From positions 1 through 11,682 of the forward strand of contig CAQJOC010000016.1 of assembly GCA_948815685.1 (NCBI GenBank): a stretch of 11,682 nucleotides of DNA, in the 5' to 3' direction. The translations under genes were made by a program, and so were the position numbers. Position 1 is the stretch's first letter, and each line of letters opens with the position of its first letter. The notes under the pieces were generated by a model. It saw nothing but the letters and a program-made list of their open reading frames with translations. It made no database searches and was not told the DNA's origin. Origin of the DNA: an uncultured Eubacteriales bacterium (GTDB taxonomy: Bacteria; Bacillota; Clostridia; Oscillospirales; Acutalibacteraceae). Shown here in pieces: positions 1 to 6,114 of this stretch.

Positions 1-137
1 TCAATCAATTTAAAATATTTTTTATACAATTATAAAAATACACCTATTTTTTTCAGTTTGCGTTTTCCTCCCTCCATATATGAATTAGATAAAATATATA
101 GTTTATTTTATTTTTCAGACAAGCCCTAGATCTAAAA

Positions 138-1004
138 TCAAATAAGATTAAGGTTTTTAAGGTAATTTTTAAAATCTTCGCCTATTTCGGGATGGATAAG
201 AGCCATTTCCACACATGCTTGCATAATTCCAAGCTTACTGCCTATATCATATCTTTTCCCCTCAAAATCCACAACAGTGATTCCATCTTGTCTCGCGATA
301 ACCTTCATAGCATCAGTCAGCTGTATCTCTCCCCCATATCCGGGTGGAGTCTTACTTAAAATATCAAATATATCCGGCGTAAGAATACACCTGCCAAGTA
401 TTGAATAAAGAGACATAATTTTGTCTTTAGTCGGTTTTTCAATCATATCCGTACATTTCAAAATGTTTTTTTCTATAGGTTCTACCTTAAGAGAACCATA
501 ATTTACGATTTTTTCTTTCGGTACTTGCTTCGCTCCGACAACACAGAGACCATATTTATCAAAGGCATTAATCAGTTGTCGGCAAACCGGTGTCTCACTG
601 ATTATAACGTCATCTCCGTAAAGGACCGCAAAAGGTTCATTACCGATAAAAGATTTAGCACAGCTTATTGCATGACCGAGTCCTTTTGCTTCTTTTTGGC
701 GTATAAAATACAAATTAGCAATATCAGAGGCAAAAGATACAGCTTCCATCATATGAGTTTTTCTGCTTTTTTGTAAATTTCTTTCAAGTTCAGGACATCT
801 GTCGAAGTGGTTTTCGATAATTTCTTTCCCTCGATTGGTTATTATAAGAATATCTGTTATACCAGAGGCTGCTGCTTCTTCTATTATATATTGTATAGCA
901 GGTTTATCAACTATCGGCATCATTTCTTTGGGAAGAACCTTAGTTGCCGGAAGTACCCTGGTTCCAAGACCTGCAGCCGGAATAACAGCTTTTGTTATTT
1001 TCAA
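138..1004 (-). CDS. galU: UTP--glucose-1-phosphate uridylyltransferase
   Basis: This cytoplasmic enzyme makes UDP-glucose from UTP and glucose-1-phosphate, feeding cell-wall glycans, glycolipids and exopolysaccharide. At 288 residues it has the usual length of bacterial GalU. Visible landmarks are the N-terminal nucleotide-binding loop AGLGTRVLPATK (residues 11-22) followed by PKEMMPIVDKP, the KEAKGLGHA segment (104-112), the GDD metal/sugar-nucleotide motif (130-132), EKP (189-191), GGEIQLTDA (224-232) and DIGSK (253-257). The start is taken as TTG at 1002-1004 rather than the upstream TTG at 1020-1022: a GGAG lies 9 bases before it and the protein then begins MKITKAVIPAAG, as in the family. 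It lies 194 bases downstream of proS on the same strand; no convincing promoter or terminator was seen for it. Family assignment is secure; physiological role is inferred from the family. Confidence 0.95.
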   Translation of the reverse strand: MKITKAVIPAAGLGTRVLPATKVLPKEMMPIVDKPAIQYIIEEAAASGITDILIITNRGKEIIENHFDRCPELERNLQKSRKTHMMEAVSFASDIANLYFIRQKEAKGLGHAISCAKSFIGNEPFAVLYGDDVIISETPVCRQLINAFDKYGLCVVGAKQVPKEKIVNYGSLKVEPIEKNILKCTDMIEKPTKDKIMSLYSILGRCILTPDIFDILSKTPPGYGGEIQLTDAMKVIARQDGITVVDFEGKRYDIGSKLGIMQACVEMALIHPEIGEDFKNYLKNLNLI

Positions 1005-1013
1005 AAAAATCAA

Positions 1014-1017
1014 CTCC
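1014..1017 (-). promoter_or_regulatory. Ribosome binding site deciding the galU TTG start
   Basis: GGAG on the minus strand, 9 bases before the TTG at 1002-1004. The longer open frame begins at a TTG (1020-1022) that lies upstream of this site and so cannot use it, which favours the shorter protein. Confidence 0.75.
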
Positions 1018-1198
1018 GTCAATCAACATCTTTTTTAATTATAACTTTAAGTCAATCAATTATCTTTGAATTATGATTGGTTTTTTGATAAATAAAGTTG
1101 CGTCTAAGTTTAAATTTTCCAATTTGCTTTTTTCTTTAAAGCCCGGCCAGTTTATAAAAAATTTTTAATAGCAAAAATATGTAAACACGAGCCTAATA

Positions 1199-2635
1199 CT
1201 AATAGGATTTTCCCCAATAAACAATAGCCTGAGCCTTTTTCCCACAAATCGCACAATGCTCATCAATATTTTTATAAATATCTAAAGGGATACATCTCGA
1301 AGTTAATCCGGTTTCCTCTTTTACTTTCTCCTCACATTTGGTACTTCCGCACCACATGGTTTTAATAAAACCGGGTTTTTTTGATGTTTCCTTTAAATCA
1401 TCAAAATTTTTTGCCTCATATGTCATGGTTTCCATACGCATCAATGCTTTGTTATACATATCTTTCTTAATTTTATCAATATGTACAGAGATATTTGAAT
1501 CTATATTATCCAATTCATTTGTTATTTTTTCACCCGTGTCTCTCCTTACCACTACACACTTTCTGTTTTCAACATCTCTTGGTCCTATCTCTATTCTTAA
1601 AGGTACGCCTTTCATTTCATATTCAGCAAATTTCCATCCCGGGGATTGCTCGGAATTATCCACTTTTACCCGATAGTTCTTTCTGAGCTTTTCATAAACA
1701 GTATTTACGGTATTTTGTACAGCTACATTTTTTGAATTTATTGGAATTATAACAATCTGAAGCGGAGCAATATCGGGCGGAAGTACGAGTCCATTATCAT
1801 CTCCATGAACCATAATAATAGCACCTATTACCCTTGTAGTCATACCCCATGATGTTTGGAAAGGATATGCACTCTTATTTTCACGATTTTGATATTTAAT
1901 GTCGAAAGCTTTAGCAAATTTGTCTCCAAAGAAATGACTTGTTCCGGACTGCAACGCCCTACCGTCATGCATCATAGCTTCAATAGTTAAAGTATACTCA
2001 GCACCGGCAAATTTCTCTTTTTCTGTTTTTCTCCCCCTTAACGTCGGAATGGACAAATGTTCTTTGAAAAAATTTGCATAAACATCAAGCATCTTCTGAG
2101 TCTCTTGTTCAGCCTCAACTTTATTTTCATGTACGGTATGCCCTTCTTGCCACAAAAATTCACATGAACGTAAAAATGGTCTTGTCGTTTTTTCCCATCT
2201 TACTACTGAACACCATTGATTATAAAGTTTAGGTAAATCTCTCCATGAATGTATTACTTTGGAATAATAGTCGCAGAAAAGGGTCTCGGAAGTAGGTCTT
2301 ACACACAAACGCTCCTGAAGTTCTTCTTCCCCTCCATGTGTTACCCACGCAACTTCGGGTGCAAATCCCTCAATATGATTCTTTTCTTTTTGCAATAAAC
2401 TTTCCGGGATAAACATAGGCATCATAACATTAACATGACCTGTTTCTTTAAACTTTTTATCTAAAATTTTTTGGATGTTTTCCCAAATTGCATACCCATA
2501 TGGCTCAATAATCATGCATCCTCGAACGCTTGAATATTCCATGAGGCCGGCTTTTTTTACTATATCTGTATACCATCTTGCAAAGTCTTTATCCATTGCA
2601 GTTATTTCTTTGACATTTTTCTTTTCATCCGGCAT
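1199..2635 (-). CDS. proS: Prolyl-tRNA synthetase, archaeal/eukaryotic-type
   Basis: This class II synthetase charges tRNA-Pro with proline. At 478 residues it is the short form without the inserted editing domain of the classical bacterial enzyme. Seen in order: an N-terminal catalytic core with RPTSE (113-117), the motif 2 region RWEKTTRPFLR (146-156) and QEGHT (163-167), motif 3 GMTTRVIGAI with HGDD (264-280), an anticodon-binding domain starting near LPPDIAPLQIVIIPI (285-299), and a C-terminal zinc-binding domain with cysteines at 429, 434, 461 and 464. The protein ends in WGKSY; a terminal tyrosine is typical of this ProRS class. The ATG start is supported by GGGAG about 9 bases upstream. 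A near-consensus promoter at 2670-2698 gives a leader of only about 30 bases, so no T-box fits between promoter and gene. Known in many Clostridia from family knowledge; no sign of truncation. Confidence 0.96.
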   Translation of the reverse strand: MPDEKKNVKEITAMDKDFARWYTDIVKKAGLMEYSSVRGCMIIEPYGYAIWENIQKILDKKFKETGHVNVMMPMFIPESLLQKEKNHIEGFAPEVAWVTHGGEEELQERLCVRPTSETLFCDYYSKVIHSWRDLPKLYNQWCSVVRWEKTTRPFLRSCEFLWQEGHTVHENKVEAEQETQKMLDVYANFFKEHLSIPTLRGRKTEKEKFAGAEYTLTIEAMMHDGRALQSGTSHFFGDKFAKAFDIKYQNRENKSAYPFQTSWGMTTRVIGAIIMVHGDDNGLVLPPDIAPLQIVIIPINSKNVAVQNTVNTVYEKLRKNYRVKVDNSEQSPGWKFAEYEMKGVPLRIEIGPRDVENRKCVVVRRDTGEKITNELDNIDSNISVHIDKIKKDMYNKALMRMETMTYEAKNFDDLKETSKKPGFIKTMWCGSTKCEEKVKEETGLTSRCIPLDIYKNIDEHCAICGKKAQAIVYWGKSY

Positions 2636-2669
2636 ATTATATTACTCCCTATTGTAATTAATTATAATC

Positions 2670-2698
2670 ATTATATATATTCTCACCATTTTTTTCAA
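2670..2698 (-). promoter_or_regulatory. Vegetative (sigma-A-type) promoter of proS
   Basis: On the minus strand TTGAAA (2693-2698) and TATAAT (2670-2675) are separated by exactly 17 bases. Transcription would start near 2663, giving a leader of about 28 bases to the proS ATG at 2635. The -10 box matches consensus fully and the -35 box at five of six positions. AT-rich sequence gives chance matches, but the spacing and the position in front of the gene make this the best promoter in the window. Confidence 0.7.
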
Positions 2699-3314
2699 TT
2701 TAAAAATTTAGCCCCAAAAAGCCAGTTAGAGATATTGTGTTTGAAAATTAATTAAAGTATTGGACTTTCCATAAAACCAGCTCACGTCCTCAATGATTTT
2801 CCCTCAGTCTCATATATTAATATTAAACTAACTTGAAAAATAAACGAGAGTTTTGACGGGAAGATAGATAAAATCAAAATTAGATACTCTCATATTTTGT
2901 TTTTATATTTTTCAAATATTTATCGAATCGTTCTATTTTTTGAATATATTTCACAATTATTGAAATAATATTACTATTTATATTGTTAAGGAAACACCAT
3001 ATAAAGATTATAGAGTGATCAGGTATGGCCAAATCTACAGATAAATAATTTTATACGTCTGTTTTACTTATTTTAAAGAATTTTATTGTTATGTAATTAA
3101 AATTTACAGATACTTTTTATCTTTTTACACGGTGTTAACTTAAATAATTTAAGAATATGTAAAAATCAATAAATGCAGTAAAAAATGTATAGTTTGTGTT
3201 AGAAATAAATTTACGTTTTATTTTTAGTAAAAATATTAAAAAATATTTAATTTCTATAATTTTTTATACACATACAATAATTTAATATATGTACATTGCA
3301 AAAGGAGAATATTT
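2699..3314. other. Long AT-rich intergenic region between divergent proS and gpr
   Basis: About 620 bases without a supportable gene. The longest peptides with a plausible start are under about 20 codons and lack ribosome binding sites at normal spacing. It holds an imperfect hairpin (GAGAGT at 2846-2851 pairing with ACTCTC at 2886-2891, with TTTGA/TCAAA inside), a 15-base palindrome at 3139-3153 and possible gpr promoter elements near 3255-3279. Two islands of higher G+C stand out, about 2760-2815 and 2990-3050; they may be gene remnants or an RNA, but I recognise neither. Confidence 0.6.
3139..3153. repeat. 15-base palindrome upstream of gpr
   Basis: CTTAAATAATTTAAG is a perfect 7-bp inverted repeat around a central A. 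It lies about 160 bases before the gpr start and directly after a GTGTTAACT that recurs at 5901. It could be an operator, but so AT-rich a palindrome can occur by chance in this sequence. Confidence 0.4.
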
Positions 3315-4199
3315 ATGAATTTTAGAACTGATTTGGCATTAGAAGCAGCAGAAATCCATAAAGATATAAAAGGCTTAACCATAAAAGAGGAAAAAAAAGG
3401 CAAATCAGTCATCTCTAGACTTTTAATTGAAAGTAAAGAAGCTTCGGAAAAAATAGGAAAACCAAAAGGAATGTATGTAACTGTGACCGTTCCACCGCTT
3501 ACTGACTATTTCCAATGTAATGATGAAAGAATTCGAACACTTGCAGAAGAAATAAAAAGATTAATTCCCAAAAGTGGGCTTGTACTTGTTGTAGGGCTTG
3601 GAAATACTGAAATAACTCCGGATGCGTTAGGCCCTAAAACCGTTGACAATGTTCTCGCAACAAGGCACATCTCAGGAGAACTTGCAAAATCCATAGGACT
3701 TGGAGGTCTTCGTCCTGTATCTGTTTTAACTCCGGGTGTTTTAGGCAAGACCGGTATAGAAGTATCAGAAGCCTTGTCCGGATTAATCAAGGGAATAAAT
3801 CCGGCATGTTTGATTGTAATAGATGCTTTGGCATCACGTCGTCTTTCAAGGCTGGGATGCACTGTACAGCTTTCAAACCGTGGAATTGCCCCGGGAGCAG
3901 GAGTTGGAAACAGACGCCCAACTCTTGATGAAAAAACTTTAGGAGTCCCGGTTGTAAGTGTTGGAATTCCTACAGTTGTAGATGCTGAAACTTTAGTTTA
4001 CGATATTTTAGGTGATTTTTCAAAAACTGCTGAAGAAGATTTTCAAAATAAAACCAAATCTTTTGGAAAAAATATGATTGTTACGCCTAAGGAAGTGGAT
4101 TTACTAATAAATCGTGCCGCACTTCTTATTGGTATGGCTATAAATTGTGCATTACAGCCCGAATTTTCTCCTGAAGAACTTTACAGTTTAATTGCTTAG
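3315..4199 (+). CDS. gpr: Germination protease GPR (spore protease)
   Basis: GPR cleaves the DNA-coating small acid-soluble proteins (SASPs) when spores germinate. It is made in the forespore as a zymogen that trims its own N-terminus. Visible landmarks: RTDLALEAAE (4-13), which resembles both the autoprocessing site and the SASP cleavage site; VVGLGNTEITPDALGPK (92-108) with Asp103, and VIDALASRR (168-176) with Asp170, matching from memory the two aspartates thought essential in the MEROPS A25 family; then GAGVGNRRPTLDEKTLGVPV and a C-terminal MIVTPKEVD. At 294 residues it is shorter than Bacillus GPR (about 370): only MNFR precedes the processing site, and the loop between the IPTVVDAETLVYDIL and VTPKEVD segments is much reduced. 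The ATG is supported by AAAGGAG 7 bases upstream. A CATACAATA at 3271-3279 resembles sporulation-sigma -10 elements, but no good -35 was found. spoIIP follows on the same strand, the pairing seen in Bacillus. Confidence 0.96.
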   Translation: MNFRTDLALEAAEIHKDIKGLTIKEEKKGKSVISRLLIESKEASEKIGKPKGMYVTVTVPPLTDYFQCNDERIRTLAEEIKRLIPKSGLVLVVGLGNTEITPDALGPKTVDNVLATRHISGELAKSIGLGGLRPVSVLTPGVLGKTGIEVSEALSGLIKGINPACLIVIDALASRRLSRLGCTVQLSNRGIAPGAGVGNRRPTLDEKTLGVPVVSVGIPTVVDAETLVYDILGDFSKTAEEDFQNKTKSFGKNMIVTPKEVDLLINRAALLIGMAINCALQPEFSPEELYSLIA

Positions 4200-4217
4200 A
4201 ATAATTTATGATTTAAA

Positions 4218-4250
4218 TTCATATTATTTGAATAGCCCAAATAATTTGAA
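4218..4250. repeat. Inverted repeat just downstream of gpr
   Basis: ATTATTTG (4223-4230) and CAAATAAT (4238-4245) pair perfectly around the 7-base loop AATAGCC. After one T-T mismatch, TTCA (4218-4221) pairs with TGAA (4247-4250), giving 12 pairs in all. It begins 18 bases after the gpr stop. No T-run follows on the plus strand, so it is not a classical terminator; a role in 3'-end protection or processing of gpr mRNA is possible. Confidence 0.55.
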
Positions 4251-4525
4251 AATTGTAAATTGATAAAAGCTTAAAAACGTTTTTCGGTTTTTTGCCCATT
4301 TTTTATATCGCACAAAAGGTCTAAGGCAAGTAAAAAAAATAAAGTAAAAAAATAAAATAAAAAAATAAGTTTTATAAAAAATAAAAAAATAAAAAGAAAA
4401 AATTTTTTCCATTTTTTCTCTTCTCTTTTTCCTTTTTTCTCATTGTAAATTTCATATCTACTCAAAAAAGATTGATTAGATGATGCAAAGACTTGGTTTT
4501 TAAAAATTTTTAAATTGCAAAACAT

Positions 4526-4553
4526 TTGTACTATTTTCAAGTTATTTGATAAT
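4526..4553 (+). promoter_or_regulatory. Possible promoter of spoIIP
   Basis: TTGTAC (4526-4531) and GATAAT (4548-4553), spaced by 16 bases, resemble a sigma-A promoter about 40 bases before the spoIIP start. In Bacillus, spoIIP is expressed under sporulation sigma factors, and I saw no convincing sigma-E, -F or -G element here. In AT-rich DNA a match of this quality may be accidental. Confidence 0.3.
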
Positions 4554-4581
4554 AAATTTCAACCTGTTTCTACAAGTGACC

Positions 4582-4586
4582 GGAGG
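4582..4586 (+). promoter_or_regulatory. Ribosome binding site supporting the spoIIP TTG start
   Basis: GGAGG lies 8 bases before the TTG at 4595-4597. No ATG or GTG in frame is similarly placed, so the TTG start is well supported. Confidence 0.8.
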
Positions 4587-4594
4587 TATAAAAC

Positions 4595-5728
4595 TTGAAA
4601 GTTTTAACAAAAACAAGGACTTCAGAATTTTTTATTTTTTTCACTTTTATTTTATGCTTTTTGCTTGCCGTTATATGTATGTTTATAAGAATTAAAAGAT
4701 TATATCCACGGGGTAAAGAAGTCTTAAGCGTGTTATCTGTCAAACCATTTTTTCCACAGGGACAAGTGTTATTCAGTATTTCGGATTTATCTAAAAGTCA
4801 ATCTCTAGGCTCACCTGCTTTAATAGAAAACAAAGATTTTATTCAAAAAACCAGTAACAGTGAATATAGCTCATCGGAAATTCCTCAGCCTCCCCTCGTC
4901 ACCAATGAAAATGAAGAAGATAATCATAATCCTAATGAAAAAACTTTTCGTATAATTGAAAGCCAATTCGGACAAGGGGGACTAAAATATGAAAACTTCT
5001 GTGTAAAAAATACTTCGGGAGTAGAAATAGATATCGCAAAAGAATTAACTTCTAAACCGGACTTTTGTATAAAAAATTCAACAGAACCACAAGTTTTAAT
5101 TTATCATACGCACACATCCGAATCTTATCTAAAAAAAGATGAAGGATTTTATTATGAAAGTTATTATCCTCGTTCTACTGATAGTTCAAGAAATGTAACA
5201 AGAGTAGGCGAAGAAATTACCAAACAACTAATAAAACATGGAATTTCTACAATTCACGATGTAACATATCATGATAGCCCAACATACAAAGGCTCATATT
5301 CTCGCTCATGTAAGACTATCAAAGAAAATCTTGAAAAATACCCTTCAATAAAGGTCACAATTGATATACATAGAGACAGCATGGGAAGTCCGGAAAACGG
5401 AAAAGTAAAACCAACATTTAAAATAAACGGAAACAAGGCCGCACAAATTATGATTGTTGCAGGCTGTGATAAAGACGGAAGTGTAGGTTTTCCGGATTGG
5501 GAATATAATCTAAGGTTGGCTCTGAGACTCCAGAAAAAATGCGAAACCATGTTTCCCGGATTAACTCGCCCAATGTCTTTTGGAAATTTCAGATATAATA
5601 TGAATCTTTCTCACGGAGCAATGCTAATAGAAGTTGGAAGTGACGTGAACACTTTAAATGAAGCGGTTTATTCAGGTACTTTAGTTGGAGAAGCCCTTGC
5701 AGGAGTGCTGAATGACTTAAAAAAGTAA
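4595..5728 (+). CDS. spoIIP: Stage II sporulation protein P (engulfment peptidoglycan hydrolase)
   Basis: SpoIIP is a membrane-anchored amidase/endopeptidase. With SpoIID and SpoIIM (not in this window) it degrades septal peptidoglycan so the mother cell can engulf the forespore. The 377-residue protein has a short basic N-terminus, one membrane segment (about 12-32), a polar low-complexity linker (about 65-115) and a C-terminal catalytic domain (about 165-375). Likely zinc/catalytic residues are in YHTHTSE (His171, His173), DIHRD (His259), SHGAM (His340) and IEVGSD (Glu346), judged by family motifs. The TTG start has GGAGG 8 bases upstream. It follows gpr on the same strand, the order known from Bacillus, but with a 395-base gap and perhaps its own promoter. 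The yqxA and lepA genes that I recall following spoIIP in Bacillus are absent; a different translational GTPase, typA, converges from the other strand. Confidence 0.95.
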   Translation: MKVLTKTRTSEFFIFFTFILCFLLAVICMFIRIKRLYPRGKEVLSVLSVKPFFPQGQVLFSISDLSKSQSLGSPALIENKDFIQKTSNSEYSSSEIPQPPLVTNENEEDNHNPNEKTFRIIESQFGQGGLKYENFCVKNTSGVEIDIAKELTSKPDFCIKNSTEPQVLIYHTHTSESYLKKDEGFYYESYYPRSTDSSRNVTRVGEEITKQLIKHGISTIHDVTYHDSPTYKGSYSRSCKTIKENLEKYPSIKVTIDIHRDSMGSPENGKVKPTFKINGNKAAQIMIVAGCDKDGSVGFPDWEYNLRLALRLQKKCETMFPGLTRPMSFGNFRYNMNLSHGAMLIEVGSDVNTLNEAVYSGTLVGEALAGVLNDLKK

Positions 5729-6114
5729 TGTAGGCGTCGTTATTGAAAAAAAGTAAATAACATAATAACATAAAGATATGAGTTAAGAAAATATGAGTTA
5801 AGAAAATAAATATAAAAAATGAACAATATAATATAGGTAAGTGGACATATTCTGAAGAAAATACATGAGATATTCAAAATTTAGTTACCACTTTTAAACC
5901 GTGTTAACTATAAAAATCGCTATGTCTGCATTTTCAAAACTTTACTTTAGCCTTATAAACTCAACTTATTTTTGATTTTTTAAAAAATTTATTTCAAAAA
6001 AAACACAAATAAAATATTTACAGTGATATGAACAATTAGTATTAATAAAATGTACTCTTACCTATTTAATTCTTAAAACGTTTAACATTAAAACTTTTAA
6101 TAATAATCGTTGGT
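5729..6114. other. Convergent spacer between spoIIP and typA
   Basis: 386 AT-rich bases with no supportable gene. It holds a 15-base tandem duplication (5776-5805), a widely spaced inverted pair AAGTGG/CCACTT (about 5839-5894), a GTGTTAACT shared with the gpr upstream region (5901-5909) and an A/T-only palindromic tract near 5975-5990. No clear intrinsic terminator for either converging gene is visible; a weak hairpin after the spoIIP stop (AGTAATG pairing with CGTTATT, two wobbles) is not followed by a T-run. Confidence 0.6.
5776..5805. repeat. 15-base tandem duplication
   Basis: ATATGAGTTAAGAAA occurs twice, perfectly and head to tail, about 50 bases after the spoIIP stop. It is not coding and no function is apparent; recent slippage or duplication is the simplest explanation. 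Confidence 0.85.

Larger units (their letters stand above)
4200..4594. other. AT-rich spacer between gpr and spoIIP
   Basis: 395 bases with no supportable gene; open frames on the minus strand here are low-complexity Phe/Lys-rich strings. In order it holds a strong inverted repeat just after gpr (4218-4250); a weak terminator-like A-tract/T-tract hairpin (AAAAACG at 4273-4279 pairing with CG and a T-run at 4285-4292, one bulged base); a run of A-rich simple sequence (about 4329-4402) switching to a pyrimidine run (4403-4440) through the palindrome GAAAAAATTTTTTC at 4396-4409; and a possible spoIIP promoter. Confidence 0.6.

Noticed and set aside
41..90. GGAGGGAGG run on the minus strand downstream of galU
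   Set aside because: It looks like a ribosome binding site, but no start codon at suitable spacing opens a frame of useful length before the window edge.
1100..1160. GC-rich patch (GGCCGGGC on the minus strand) between proS and galU as a terminator
   Set aside because: No stem longer than about five pairs followed by a T-run could be drawn; left unannotated.
2771..2793. ACGTGAGCTGG on the minus strand, resembling a conserved string of 23S rRNA
   Set aside because: Only 11 bases match and the flanks diverge. A match this long is expected by chance against a 23S gene, and no other rRNA sequence is present.
3015..3050. Short plus-strand frame MAKSTDK in a higher-G+C island upstream of gpr
   Set aside because: Seven codons with a poor ribosome binding site and no family match; not supportable as a gene.
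4224..4540. Two overlapping minus-strand open frames of 62 and 89 codons between gpr and spoIIP
   Set aside because: They encode Phe/Lys/Ile-rich low-complexity strings arising from A- and T-runs, have no convincing ribosome binding site and match no family.
6065..6100. AAAACGTTT/AAAACTTTT hairpin as typA terminator
   Set aside because: The stem has two central mismatches, almost no G-C pairs and no clean T-run.
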